This document shows positions 18,741 to 27,632 of a DNA stretch of 64,000 bases, piece by piece. The stretch's first letter is position 1; the number at the start of each line of letters is the position of its first letter. Position numbers and translations under genes: made by a program. The notes beneath the pieces were generated by a model. That model saw only the letters and a program-made list of their open reading frames with translations, did not search any database and was not told the origin of the DNA. This DNA comes from Agriterribacter humi (GTDB lineage: Bacteria; Bacteroidota; Bacteroidia; Chitinophagales; Chitinophagaceae): NCBI RefSeq assembly GCF_009192765.1, contig NZ_VOHQ01000003.1, forward strand, positions 186,001 to 250,000, written 5' to 3'.

Positions 18741-19568
18741 TTATTCCCATGAATGCAAAGCCAATATAGGCAAGCGGCTTTGGTAAGCTAACTTTTTAGT
18801 ATTACTGCTTTTGAACAGGCTTCCTAAAAATGAGTGTTTGCGCGGAACGGTAATAATAATATCCGCATGATGCTCAATAGAGAATTTATCTATGGCCTCT
18901 GTGAAATTTTCTTCGAGCAAAGAAAAGTATTGAGGATTATAGGACTGCAGCAACTGCTCTAATTTTTTACTTTCTTTTTTATCTTCATCTGGTAGCGCAG
19001 TTTGTTCCGAAGTGATATGCAGTACGTATAATTGAGGTTGAAGTATATCTAAAAATTTTTTCAATGGTTTTACCGGCGTGGTGGCTTCTACGTTTTTCAG
19101 GTCGGAGGTAAGAATTACGTTTTTAATTTTTTGGTAAACAGCCGTTCCGGGAATGATAAAAACGGGGCAAATATCTTTACTGATCACATTCAGCGTATTG
19201 CTCCCGATAATTAACTGTTCCAGTTTGCTGCTTCCTGTAATGCCCATTACAATAAGATCGGCATGATTATGATTTACATATTTTTCCAGGGTGGGCGTCA
19301 AACTGCCTTCTTCTGCTACAACGTCTATGGGTACTCCGGCAATGCTGCCCAGTTCTCTTTTGAGGTTGCTTAATGCAGCAATAGCCATATTCTTCCTGGC
19401 ATCGGGATCAATCAGCAATGGGGTGCCATCGGAACCCGCAACTATCGTTTCATATACATAATACAGCGTAACGGTACTGTCTGTTATGTCGGACGCTAAC
19501 TGAATGGCGTATTTTGCTGCGTTTACTGAAGGTTCAGAAAAATCTACGGCGGCAATGATCTTTTTCAT
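18741..19568 (-). CDS. Universal stress protein, tandem Usp domains
   Basis: A 275-residue cytoplasmic protein made of two Usp domains. Domain 1 (about 1-145) begins MKKIIAAVDFSEPSVNAAKYAI and keeps the ATP-binding loop as VMGITGSSKLEQLIIGSNTLNVI. Domain 2 (about 150-275) has lost the glycine-rich loop: the equivalent region reads TVPRKHSFLGSLFKSSNTKKLAYQS. Such one-sided degeneration is usual for tandem UspE-like proteins. Its function in stress survival is inferred from the family. The marR gene is divergent. Confidence 0.88.
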   Translation of the reverse strand: MKKIIAAVDFSEPSVNAAKYAIQLASDITDSTVTLYYVYETIVAGSDGTPLLIDPDARKNMAIAALSNLKRELGSIAGVPIDVVAEEGSLTPTLEKYVNHNHADLIVMGITGSSKLEQLIIGSNTLNVISKDICPVFIIPGTAVYQKIKNVILTSDLKNVEATTPVKPLKKFLDILQPQLYVLHITSEQTALPDEDKKESKKLEQLLQSYNPQYFSLLEENFTEAIDKFSIEHHADIIITVPRKHSFLGSLFKSSNTKKLAYQSRLPILALHSWE

Positions 19569-19760
19569 GAATAATGTATTTTAATGGACAAATGTAGTTT
19601 TGAAGATACGAAATACCTGCTTGCAGCCGCTGATTTGTGTGAGGAGATTAACTGATTGTTATCAGTTGGGGGATAAGAAGAGGAAATAAGATCCCAGGTA
19701 CCCTGTTTAACAACGTTTTATTGTATAAGCCATTGTTGCCATCATTGCTTTATTGTACTT

Positions 19761-19792
19761 TTATAAAGTAAACTTGTAAGTTTCCTTTATAA
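19761..19792 (+). promoter_or_regulatory. Near-perfect palindrome, probable MarR operator
   Basis: Nested inverted repeats: TTATAAAG (19761-19768) with CTTTATAA (19785-19792), and AAACTT (19770-19775) with AAGTTT (19778-19783) around a central GT. Only one base pair (69/84) breaks the symmetry. It ends 4 bp before the marR ATG and overlaps a possible -7 box TACTTTTA (19756-19763). Position and symmetry are those of an autoregulatory operator for the dimeric MarR protein. Confidence 0.75.
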
Positions 19793-19796
19793 TATT

Positions 19797-20237
19797 ATGG
19801 CAACTAAAAAAAATGACATAGAACTGGCTGCCGGCCTTCGAACGGTAGTTACCAGGCTGGTTAAAAAGCTACGTCAGCAAACACCAGAGGGCAGCCGGCT
19901 TTCGCTCACGGAGCGCTCTACTATCGGATTGCTTGATCAGCATACATCCCTGCTGCCCAGCGAGCTGGCAGCCATGGAAAAAGTAACTACACAATCCATG
20001 TCACAGATATTAAATCACCTTTCGGAGCTTGGTCTCATCAACAGGAGCTCATCGGCTACGGATAGGCGAAAAGCTATTATTTCGTTATCCAAAGCGGGAC
20101 AGGCCGTATTACATAAAATGCGCAACGAAAAAGATGAGTGGCTGCACGAGGCACTGCGGCAAACCTGCTCTGCACGGGAGCTCGATTTGCTGCGCCGGGC
20201 ATTGCCACCCTTAACCCGTTTAATTGATTTTGAATAG
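19797..20237 (+). CDS. MarR-family transcriptional regulator
   Basis: A 146-residue winged-helix repressor. The DNA-binding part is seen in LTERSTIGLLDQHTSLLPSELAAMEKVTTQSMSQILNHLSELGLI and the wing in RSSSATDRRKAIISLSKAG, with the conserved Asp-Arg-Arg. Dimerising helices lie at both ends. The MFS transporter gene follows after 36 bp on the same strand, so the regulator probably controls an efflux gene together with itself through the palindrome in front of its start. The ligand is unknown. Confidence 0.92.
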   Translation: MATKKNDIELAAGLRTVVTRLVKKLRQQTPEGSRLSLTERSTIGLLDQHTSLLPSELAAMEKVTTQSMSQILNHLSELGLINRSSSATDRRKAIISLSKAGQAVLHKMRNEKDEWLHEALRQTCSARELDLLRRALPPLTRLIDFE

Positions 20238-20273
20238 GGCTGTGGAACAGGCTGTGGAGGAGGTTTTTTAATT

Positions 20274-21542
20274 ATGAGCATCAGTACATTTAACGCGTTC
20301 AGGAGCCGCAACTACAGGCTATATTTTGCCGGTCAATCGGTTTCCCTCATTGGCACGTGGATGCAGAAAACAGCGGTAAGCTGGGTGGTTTATTCGTTAA
20401 CACATTCCAAGCTTATGCTTGGTGTAACGTTGTTTGCCGCGATGTTTCCCTCATTTCTGTTTTCGTTTATTGGCGGGGTAACTGCCGACCGCTATAACCG
20501 CCACAAGCTGCTATTGGTTACGCAGATTATATCCATGCTACAGGCGGTGCTATTGACATTGCTGGTATTCTTCAGGCATTATACGGTTTGGGATATCATT
20601 GCGCTCAGTGTATTACTCGGCATCATCAATGCATTTGATGTGCCTGCACGACAATCATTGGTATACGAAATGGTGAACGACAAAGCGCATTTGCCTAATG
20701 CGCTGGCTCTGAATTCTTCTATGGTAAACCTCTCGCGACTTATCGGTCCGGCCATTGCGGGCATATCTATTGAAGCTTTTGGTGATGTTGTTTGTTTTGG
20801 ATTGAACGCATTGAGCTTTGGTGCCGTTATCTTTTCATTGCTGCTGATGAAGCTTCCACGATACGAGGCTAAACCTCATACCAAAAACATTTTGGGCGAA
20901 TTAAAAGAAGGATTGTCTTATATAAAGCAAGCTCCTGAAATTGCATTCCTCCTGGGTATGCTTGGTATGGTAAGCTTGCTGGTATTGCCTTTCATTACAT
21001 TGATACCTGTTTATGCCAAAGATATTTTTCATGGTACGGCCGCAACTTTCGGCTGGATTGACAGCGCCATTGGGTTGGGTGCTTTTGCCGGCGCCTTATT
21101 TCTCGCCTCATTAAAGCCATCGGCAAATCTGCGGAAAATATTGGCCATAAATACCTTTGTATTGGGTACGGGACTGGTATTGTTTTCTCATGCCACGCAT
21201 TATCCGCTGGCATTGGTATTCGCTACGTTCGGTGCTTTTGGCATGATGTCGCAGGTTACTATCGTTAATACAATAATACAAACCACAGTAGCCCCCGATA
21301 TGAGGGGCCGCGTCATTAGTTTCTATGCCATGATCTTTTTCGGGATGCAGCCCCTGGGCGGACTTATCATCGGTTATGTATCGCAATACTTCGGCGTACA
21401 AAATACCGTTTTGACAGAAGGTATCATCGCTTTGCTGGTCGGTGCGGTGCACCTTCGTTTCCTGAATAGCAGGAAATTGAAAAGATATATTAGACCTTTG
21501 CCCGGCGAGCAAGCCGTAGGAATAAAAGCAGAAGCGAAATGA
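20274..21542 (+). CDS. Major facilitator superfamily transporter, probable exporter
   Basis: A 422-residue inner-membrane protein of about 12 hydrophobic helices. FRSRNYRLYFAGQSVSLIGTW is the usual opening of the MFS_3/EntS-like exporter group, and TADRYNRHKLLL is the loop 2-3 motif. ALALNSSMVNLSRLIGPAIAG and APDMRGRVISFYAMIFFGMQPLGG are also typical of this group. Co-transcription with marR suggests drug or metabolite export under MarR control; the substrate cannot be read from the sequence. Confidence 0.9.
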   Translation: MSISTFNAFRSRNYRLYFAGQSVSLIGTWMQKTAVSWVVYSLTHSKLMLGVTLFAAMFPSFLFSFIGGVTADRYNRHKLLLVTQIISMLQAVLLTLLVFFRHYTVWDIIALSVLLGIINAFDVPARQSLVYEMVNDKAHLPNALALNSSMVNLSRLIGPAIAGISIEAFGDVVCFGLNALSFGAVIFSLLLMKLPRYEAKPHTKNILGELKEGLSYIKQAPEIAFLLGMLGMVSLLVLPFITLIPVYAKDIFHGTAATFGWIDSAIGLGAFAGALFLASLKPSANLRKILAINTFVLGTGLVLFSHATHYPLALVFATFGAFGMMSQVTIVNTIIQTTVAPDMRGRVISFYAMIFFGMQPLGGLIIGYVSQYFGVQNTVLTEGIIALLVGAVHLRFLNSRKLKRYIRPLPGEQAVGIKAEAK

Positions 21543-21678
21543 AACCTGGCTGAAGCCGATTAATAAAAGAAATAAGCAGTAGTCCCCCATAGGGTGTGAC
21601 TTGAGGGACACCGGCGACTTTCAACATTTTGTATGACGCACACTTGCCTCTGGGGTTCCACGAAAAACCTGTATATCT

Positions 21679-23208
21679 TTATTGCAACAATCCCAAAAAG
21701 TGCTTTACCCTTACAACCGTTTCTTCCTTACCCAGTATTTCCGCAATATCAAACACATGCGGACCAAATTTACCGCCTACTAGCATAATACGCAGTGGCA
21801 GCAAGAGTTCGCCAGGTTTTATTTGATGCGCCGCGGCCATTTCTTTAAAACCGGTTTCTAAGTCATGCGCATTCCAGTTGCTGTTTAATTCAAAATTGCG
21901 AATCAGTTCGGCAAAGAACACCTGTTTTGCTTCGTTCCATTTGGGCTTAACGGCATCTACATCATATTTTTCGGGCGCTTTAAAAAAGAAGGCGCCCTGT
22001 TCTGCAAAATCAGTAAGCAAATGGCACCGCTCTTTTACCAATTCCAGCACTTGTATAAACCGGGCCTGATCCGTTATGACTATGCCTTTATTTTCCAGTA
22101 GCTCCTTTACCTGCAACCCGTAACTTGAAACCTGTAACTTCTTTATCCATTCATGATTGAACCATTTCGCTTTTTCATAATCAAATTTGGCGCCGCCACT
22201 GTGTACTCTTTCTATAGAAAACTTTTCAATCAATTCCGTTTTAGAAAAAATTTCCTGTTCCGTGCCATCGTTCCAGCCTAATACCGCCAGCAGGTTAATG
22301 AATGCTTCCGGCAAAAATCCTTTTTCCTTAAATCCTTCCGTAAGCTCATTGGTTTTGGGGTCGGTCCAGTTCATGGCAAAAACCGGGAAGCCATATTTAG
22401 CGCCATCTCTTTTGCTGAGCTTTCCGTTTGGTCCAAGTATTAATGGCAGGTGCGCCCATTGCGGCATGGCATCTAACCCAAATAAATATTTCCAAAGCAA
22501 AATATGTACAGGAGCGCTGGGCAGCCACTCCTCCCCGCGAAAGGCGTGGCTGATCTCCATTAAATGATCATCCACTACCACCGCCAGGTGATAGGTAGGC
22601 ATACCATCGGCTTTCAGCAATACTTTGTCATCCACCACGGAAGTATTAAAGCTTACTTCGCCACGAATCATATCGGTGAAAGTTACCGTTTCATTTTCCG
22701 GCATTTTAATGCGTATTACATGCCTGGTATTTTCATCTAATAATTTTTTTACTTCGCTTTCGGCTAAAGTGAGGGAGTTGCGCATTTTAGTGCGTATAGT
22801 AAGATCGTATTGGGGAGAAGGATTTTGCGTTGTTTTAAAATCCACCCGCATTTTTTCCAGTTCTCCGGGAGTGTCAAATGCATAGTATGCATAGCCGTCT
22901 TTTACTAACTGTTCGGCATACTGCCTGTATAGTGCTTTTCTTTCACTCTGGCGGTAAGGGCCGTACGCGCCGCCATGGATGGGACTTTCATCAGGCTCAA
23001 GCCCTGTCCATTTCAAACAATTGAATATATACTCCTCCGCCCCGGCTACGTAACGGCTCTGGTCGGTATCTTCAATACGGAGTATAAAATCTCCCTGGTG
23101 TTGCTTTGCAAATAAATAGTTATATAAAACAGTTCTTACACCGCCCAGGTGCAGCCCGCCGGTAGGGCTGGGTGCGAACCGGACACGTACTTTTTTTGTT
23201 GTGTGCAT
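21679..23208 (-). CDS. gltX: Glutamyl-tRNA synthetase
   Basis: Charges tRNA-Glu with glutamate in the cytoplasm. The ATG at 23208 gives 509 residues starting MHTTKKVRVRFAPSPTGGLHLGG, with the HIGH-type motif as HLGG. LRIEDTDQSR, YRQSERKALYRQYAEQL, FRGEEWLPSAPVHILL and the KMSKS-type motif KLSKRDGA follow in order. The C-terminal half carries the anticodon-binding alpha-helical cage, and length is normal. A TAnnTTTG box ends only 6 bases before this ATG, supporting the start and suggesting a leaderless transcript. The fucosidase gene is divergent. Confidence 0.97.
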   Translation of the reverse strand: MHTTKKVRVRFAPSPTGGLHLGGVRTVLYNYLFAKQHQGDFILRIEDTDQSRYVAGAEEYIFNCLKWTGLEPDESPIHGGAYGPYRQSERKALYRQYAEQLVKDGYAYYAFDTPGELEKMRVDFKTTQNPSPQYDLTIRTKMRNSLTLAESEVKKLLDENTRHVIRIKMPENETVTFTDMIRGEVSFNTSVVDDKVLLKADGMPTYHLAVVVDDHLMEISHAFRGEEWLPSAPVHILLWKYLFGLDAMPQWAHLPLILGPNGKLSKRDGAKYGFPVFAMNWTDPKTNELTEGFKEKGFLPEAFINLLAVLGWNDGTEQEIFSKTELIEKFSIERVHSGGAKFDYEKAKWFNHEWIKKLQVSSYGLQVKELLENKGIVITDQARFIQVLELVKERCHLLTDFAEQGAFFFKAPEKYDVDAVKPKWNEAKQVFFAELIRNFELNSNWNAHDLETGFKEMAAAHQIKPGELLLPLRIMLVGGKFGPHVFDIAEILGKEETVVRVKHFLGLLQ

Positions 23209-23214
23209 AGACCG

Positions 23215-23222
23215 CAAAAGTA
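23215..23222 (-). promoter_or_regulatory. Candidate -7 box for gltX
   Basis: On the minus strand, TACTTTTG (23222 to 23215) matches TAnnTTTG exactly. It ends 6 bases before the gltX ATG, so transcription would begin at or next to the start codon. Confidence 0.5.
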
Positions 23223-23253
23223 AGGTGGATAAATCAATCTGCAGGAATACAAT

Positions 23254-23261
23254 TACCTTAG
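23254..23261 (+). promoter_or_regulatory. Candidate -7 box for the fucosidase gene
   Basis: TACCTTAG differs at one base from TAnnTTTG and ends 16 bases before the GTG start of the fucosidase. It is divergent from the gltX box, about 32 bp away. Confidence 0.3.
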
Positions 23262-23277
23262 CCTTAAACTATGCATC

Positions 23278-24615
23278 GTGAAAAGTAGAATTATAGTTAG
23301 CGTCTTTCTGCTTATGCTTGCCTTTACGGCACAATCTCAGCAATATGAAGCTACCGCTGCCAATAAGCAGGCCCGGGAATGGTTTGCCGCGGCCCGGTTT
23401 GGCATGTTTATTCATTGGGGGCCCTTCAGCATACCCGGAAGCGGGGAATGGGTGATGAACAACAGGAATATTACTGTTGAAAATTATACCCGGCTGAAAG
23501 ACTTTTTCAATCCAATTGATTTTGACGCGGCCGAATGGGTGAGCATCGCTAAGAATGCCGGCATGAAATACATTACGCTTATTACCCGCCACCACGATGG
23601 CTTTAGTATGTGGGATACGAAATATTCGGATTTTAACATCATGAACACACCCTATAAAAAAGATATTGTAAGGATGATAGCGGATGAATGTCATAAGCAG
23701 GGCATTAAAATATTTTTTTATTATTCATTGTTAGACTGGCGGAGAGAAGATTACCCGCATGAAACCGGCCGCACGGGGCAGGGAACAGGAAGAAAAGGAA
23801 AAGGGAATTATGCCAGTTACCTGCAGTTTATGAAAAACCAACTCACTGAATTACTGACCAATTACGGGGAAGTGGCGGGAATATGGTTCGATGGCCATTG
23901 GGATCAGACAAACCCCGAAGGAGATAAAGACAGGACTTCCCGGATTGACTGGAAATATGATGAAATATACGGGCTGATCCATAAGCTGCAACCGCAATGT
24001 TTAATTGGCAATAACCATCATCTTACACCTTTCCCCGGCGAGGACTTCCAGATGTTTGAAAAAGATCTGCCGCATCAAAATAAATCGGGGCTCAATTTTC
24101 AAAAGCCTTCAGATGAGCTTCCGCTGGAAACCTGTGAAACAATTAACGGATCATGGGGGTTTAACCTCACTGATACTTCTTATAAGAGCAATCAACAGCT
24201 AATCTCGCTGCTTGTAAATGCTGCCGGCAATGGAGCCAATCTTTTATTGAATGTGGGGCCTATGCCCAACGGCAAATTTCAGCCCGAATTTATCAGCAGG
24301 CTGCAATACATGGGCGATTGGCTGAAAATGTATGGTGAAAGTATTTACGACACCAAACGGGGATTCGTACTTCCGCAGTCGTGGGGCTGTGTAACGGAAA
24401 AGGGCGATAAAGTATTTATTCATTTACTCAAAAAGCCTGAAGATGGCAGGATAGTCCTTACCTCGTTCCCGTACAAAAAAATCATTTCCGCCACCTGGCT
24501 AAAAGATAAAAGCCCTGTTTCTTTTACTTTAAAAAAGGATGAGCTTTCATTTAGTATACCAGGCCTGAGCATAAATGACTACGATGCTGTTATAGCATTG
24601 CATGTAAAAAAATAA
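23278..24615 (+). CDS. Secreted alpha-L-fucosidase, GH29
   Basis: A 445-residue retaining glycoside hydrolase that removes terminal L-fucose. GTG start at 23278, since the ATG at 23271 runs into a stop after five codons. A signal peptide ends near AQSQQYEA. GH29 marks are FGMFIHWGPFSIPGSGEWVM, TLITRHHDGFSMWDTKYSDFN, and GIWFDGHWDQ with Asp205 as expected nucleophile. A short beta-sandwich forms the end. The next gene, a polysaccharide deacetylase, starts 3 bp after the stop, so the two are probably translated from one mRNA. No SusC/SusD genes are adjacent. Confidence 0.93.
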   Translation: MKSRIIVSVFLLMLAFTAQSQQYEATAANKQAREWFAAARFGMFIHWGPFSIPGSGEWVMNNRNITVENYTRLKDFFNPIDFDAAEWVSIAKNAGMKYITLITRHHDGFSMWDTKYSDFNIMNTPYKKDIVRMIADECHKQGIKIFFYYSLLDWRREDYPHETGRTGQGTGRKGKGNYASYLQFMKNQLTELLTNYGEVAGIWFDGHWDQTNPEGDKDRTSRIDWKYDEIYGLIHKLQPQCLIGNNHHLTPFPGEDFQMFEKDLPHQNKSGLNFQKPSDELPLETCETINGSWGFNLTDTSYKSNQQLISLLVNAAGNGANLLLNVGPMPNGKFQPEFISRLQYMGDWLKMYGESIYDTKRGFVLPQSWGCVTEKGDKVFIHLLKKPEDGRIVLTSFPYKKIISATWLKDKSPVSFTLKKDELSFSIPGLSINDYDAVIALHVKK

Positions 24616-24618
24616 GTG

Positions 24619-25242
24619 ATGTTTTACTTTGTAAAAACACCCTGGTGGATAAAAAAATTATATCCCGCCTGCATATGGGATATGCAAGCGGATGAAAAGG
24701 TTTTATATCTCACTTTTGATGATGGGCCGCATCCTCGGGCCACTTCTTTTGTATTAAACGAATTGGAAAAATATAATGCAAAAGCTACATTTTTTTGTGT
24801 TGGCAAAAATGTAACCCAACACAATGATATATATCGTCGTATTTTAAATCAGGGACACCGTGCAGGCAATCACACTTTCAATCACTTAAATGGATGGAAA
24901 GCGAATGATATGGCGTATTTCAAAGACATTGCAGAAGCAGGAAAAAATATTGACTCTGCTTTGTTCAGGCCTCCTTATGGAAAAATATCAAAATTTCAAC
25001 TCAAATATCTTAGGGATTCTTTTAAAATGAAAGTGGTAATGTGGTCGGTACTGAGCGGAGACTTTGATGCTACGGTTTCAGGTGAATCCTGTTTGAAAAA
25101 TGTAATAGTTTCAGCTAAACCGGGAAGTATTATTGTGTTCCATGACAGCGCAAAGGCCTGGTCAAACTTAGCCTATGCATTACCGAAAGTACTGGCACAT
25201 TTTACTGAAAAAGGATATAGATTTGAGAAAATTAATTTATAA
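24619..25242 (+). CDS. Polysaccharide deacetylase (CE4), PgdA/NodB type
   Basis: A 207-residue metal-dependent deacetylase. The five CE4 motifs are visible: LTFDDGPHP (catalytic base and first metal ligand), GNHTFNH (two His ligands), RPPYGK, WSVLSGDFD, and SIIVFHDS. No signal peptide is evident; an N-terminal MFYFVKTPWWIKKLYP segment may associate with the membrane. Family members act on peptidoglycan, chitin or exopolysaccharide; the substrate is not clear here. ATG at 24619 is chosen over GTG at 24616. A terminator follows 53 bp after the stop. Confidence 0.9.
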   Translation: MFYFVKTPWWIKKLYPACIWDMQADEKVLYLTFDDGPHPRATSFVLNELEKYNAKATFFCVGKNVTQHNDIYRRILNQGHRAGNHTFNHLNGWKANDMAYFKDIAEAGKNIDSALFRPPYGKISKFQLKYLRDSFKMKVVMWSVLSGDFDATVSGESCLKNVIVSAKPGSIIVFHDSAKAWSNLAYALPKVLAHFTEKGYRFEKINL

Positions 25243-25295
25243 AAACCTTGTTTTCAAACAAAGAATAAATCAGGAAAAAATAATATTAATAAATT

Positions 25296-25325
25296 GGGCC
25301 TGGGTGGAAACCCTGGCCCGTTTTT
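25296..25325 (+). terminator. Intrinsic terminator of the fucosidase-deacetylase unit
   Basis: A 9-bp GC-rich stem with one mismatch (GGGCCTGGG at 25296-25304 and CCCTGGCCC at 25311-25319), a 6-nt loop and then G followed by five T. Confidence 0.8.
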
Positions 25326-25479
25326 AATCCGTACCCTATGAAAACTGGGACTAAATTACAATGTTTTTTGATTTTTGCAAGATTTTTCATGCTTAAAATC
25401 ACGTCTGACAAGCCTTTCGATAGTATTTTTACGGTAATGTAAGTGATTTCACATGGGCTTTTTACCTGATTTGTAAGTG

Positions 25480-26556
25480 CTATTCTTTTTTTGCATTCAA
25501 AATAAAGCCGAAGGTGGTACCTACGTCTGGTTTGCTGCGAATATGAATACTTTGACCGTGCGCTTCAATAATATGTTTGCAAATAGCAAGCCCCAGCCCG
25601 CTTCCTCCTTCTTTTCTGCTCCTGGCGGCATCGGTGCGGTAAAATCTTTCAGATATCCGTGGAATGTGTTCTTCAGCAATCCCAATGCCATCATCGCTTA
25701 TTTCCACCAGCACATGCCTTTCGTCTGTTATATAGGCGCTCGCGGTTACATTACCATTGGTTTTGCCATACTTTATAGCATTGTCTGTAAGATTAATAAG
25801 CACCTGCCTTATTTTTTCCTTATCCGCAAAAACAACAATAGGCGCTTCGCAACCTTTTTTTAGCCCTAATCTAACTCCTCTATTTGTGGCCAGTAAGGAA
25901 AGCGAATCGAACACTTCCCGAACAAGATCCTGTATAACGAAATTCTCTTTATACAATATTTGTTCCCCGCTTTCAAGCCTGGTAATCTCATCCAGGTCAT
26001 TGAGCAGGTTTACCAGCCGGGATACATTTTTTGATGTGTTATTTAAAAATTTTGTACTTACTTCTGTGTTCTCTGCAGCTCCGGCCAACAAAGTTTCTAC
26101 ATATCCCTGTATAGCAAAAATGGGGGTTTTTAATTCGTGCGAAAGGTTTTGCAAAAATTCTTTACGGTAGGCTTCATTCGCTTTTAATATCTCAATTTCT
26201 TTTTTCTTTTGCTCGGCCCATTTTTCAACATCTTCACTTACTTCGTCCATACTTTTTTGCGGAAGCAAATTCTTATAATAAAATTCCTCTCTTTTACTGG
26301 CTTTTGTTTGATAAATGAATTTATAAATGAGCTTAATCTTTCTGTAAATAAACCGCTGAAGGGTATATAATATCAGGGCATAGCTTCCGGCCATAACAAT
26401 AACGAATGCCATTACAAACACCCACCACAATGGCTTTAATAAAAAGATACCTGCGGCTACAGGAAGTGCAATAAAGAATGCCGTAAAGCCTGCCAACTGG
26501 CGGGGGGAAAAGTTTTTTTTAGTGAGCATAAATTCAGTTGTCGAAGGATTGATCAT
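25480..26556 (-). CDS. Sensor histidine kinase, PhoR/ResE-like
   Basis: A 358-residue two-component kinase. Two adjacent hydrophobic segments at about 21-40 and 43-65 form a hairpin anchor with almost no periplasmic loop, so the signal is probably sensed in or near the membrane. A linker helix follows, then the phospho-acceptor His140 in LQNLSHELKTP. The ATPase has N box (LINLTDNAIKYG), G1 (ISDDGIGI), F box (ERFYR) and G2 (GGSGLGLAICKHIIEAHG). ATG codons at 26556 and 26529 are both possible starts. The response regulator gene lies upstream, 181 bp away, on the same strand. Confidence 0.93.
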   Translation of the reverse strand: MINPSTTEFMLTKKNFSPRQLAGFTAFFIALPVAAGIFLLKPLWWVFVMAFVIVMAGSYALILYTLQRFIYRKIKLIYKFIYQTKASKREEFYYKNLLPQKSMDEVSEDVEKWAEQKKKEIEILKANEAYRKEFLQNLSHELKTPIFAIQGYVETLLAGAAENTEVSTKFLNNTSKNVSRLVNLLNDLDEITRLESGEQILYKENFVIQDLVREVFDSLSLLATNRGVRLGLKKGCEAPIVVFADKEKIRQVLINLTDNAIKYGKTNGNVTASAYITDERHVLVEISDDGIGIAEEHIPRISERFYRTDAARSRKEGGSGLGLAICKHIIEAHGQSIHIRSKPDVGTTFGFILNAKKE

Positions 26557-26737
26557 TTAGCCCATTGACAAGCGCCGGGCTTTATCTTAAAGATATTTCA
26601 TAAGATAACACATTGCCATTACAATTGCCTGAATGTAAAGTTAAAATGCAGGGGATTCATATATAGCAGGCAACAAACAAAGTAGAATACCTGTTCAGGT
26701 GAAGTCATTCATCTTCCTTATTGCAAAAGACGCCCGA

Positions 26738-27415
26738 TCATATTACCATTTTGTATCCCACTCCTTTTACGGTGGTGATGCAGTCTATACCCAGCTTCTG
26801 TCGGATTTTCCTGATATGGACATCAATAGTTCTGTCTCCAACAATTACTTCAGTTCCCCATATCTGGCTTAATATTTCATTGCGCAGGAACACTCTTCCT
26901 GGTTTAGTAGCCAGGAGATGCAGCAGTTCAAATTCTTTTTTGGCTAAAACGAGTTCCTGGTCATTCACCAGAACAATAAACCTTACGGGGTCAATCGTTA
27001 TATTGCCAGCCTGTAAAATTTTATCATTTTCAGGTTTTTGTACTCTCCTGAACAGCGTATTTACTTTGGTCACCAATATTTTAGGGCTAACCGGCTTGCT
27101 AATGTAATCATCTGCACCGTATTCGAGTCCCTTAATATGTGATACTTCATCGCTTAATGCGGTAAGAAAAATGATAAGCGTGTCGTGGAACGCGGGTAAT
27201 GACCGCAATGTTTTGCATACCTCCATGCCTGTTTTATAAGGCATCATTACATCCAGCATAATCAGATCAGGCTTGATAAGTTTTGCTTTATGCAGGGCTT
27301 CCTCTCCATCTTTGGCTGTAATTGTTTCGTAGCCTTCTTTTCTGAGGTTGTAGCTCACAATCTCCAGGATATCCGGCTCATCATCAGCGATCAGTATTTT
27401 CCCTTTCTGCTCCAT
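26738..27415 (-). CDS. Response regulator, OmpR/PhoB family
   Basis: A 225-residue DNA-binding regulator from the ATG at 27415. Receiver domain 1-120 with acidic pocket DDE at 11-13, phosphorylation site Asp55 (LIMLDVMMP), switch Thr in IIFLTALSDE and the conserved Lys in DDYISKPVSP. The C-terminal winged helix is seen in LAKKEFELLHLLATKPGRVFLRNEILSQIWG and IDVHIRKIRQKLG, ending VKGVGYKMVI. It is the partner of the histidine kinase encoded downstream. The PhoB/PhoR-like type suggests phosphate or envelope control, but no pho genes are nearby. Confidence 0.95.
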   Translation of the reverse strand: MEQKGKILIADDEPDILEIVSYNLRKEGYETITAKDGEEALHKAKLIKPDLIMLDVMMPYKTGMEVCKTLRSLPAFHDTLIIFLTALSDEVSHIKGLEYGADDYISKPVSPKILVTKVNTLFRRVQKPENDKILQAGNITIDPVRFIVLVNDQELVLAKKEFELLHLLATKPGRVFLRNEILSQIWGTEVIVGDRTIDVHIRKIRQKLGIDCITTVKGVGYKMVI

Positions 27416-27431
27416 TAACAATATGTTTACG

Positions 27432-27439
27432 CAAAAATA
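27432..27439 (-). promoter_or_regulatory. Candidate -7 box for the two-component genes
   Basis: TATTTTTG on the minus strand (27439 to 27432) matches TAnnTTTG and ends 16 bases before the regulator ATG. Just upstream of it, CCCGGCC (27441-27447) and GGCCGGG (27465-27471) form an inverted repeat with a 17-base centre that could be an operator for the regulator. Confidence 0.4.
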
Positions 27440-27632
27440 ACCCGGCCGGCCATATGTCCCTCAAGGCCGGGATTATGAAATTGTTAACCCATTTCGCAGT
27501 TTGGCACTAAATTCTCTCTGATAACGTTAATGGGTTGAGTTATTGTCCTTCATTAAACAGGTGATATTTTTGCAAAATCCGGCAATAACCTCGTTCATCT
27601 AATAACCTTAATTTTGTAGCAGTTCAATATAT

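Noticed and set aside
18425-18752. Open frames of 70-76 codons on both strands in the gap before the stress-protein gene
   Set aside because: They run through repeat modules shared with other gaps, have unlikely composition and no recognisable start context.
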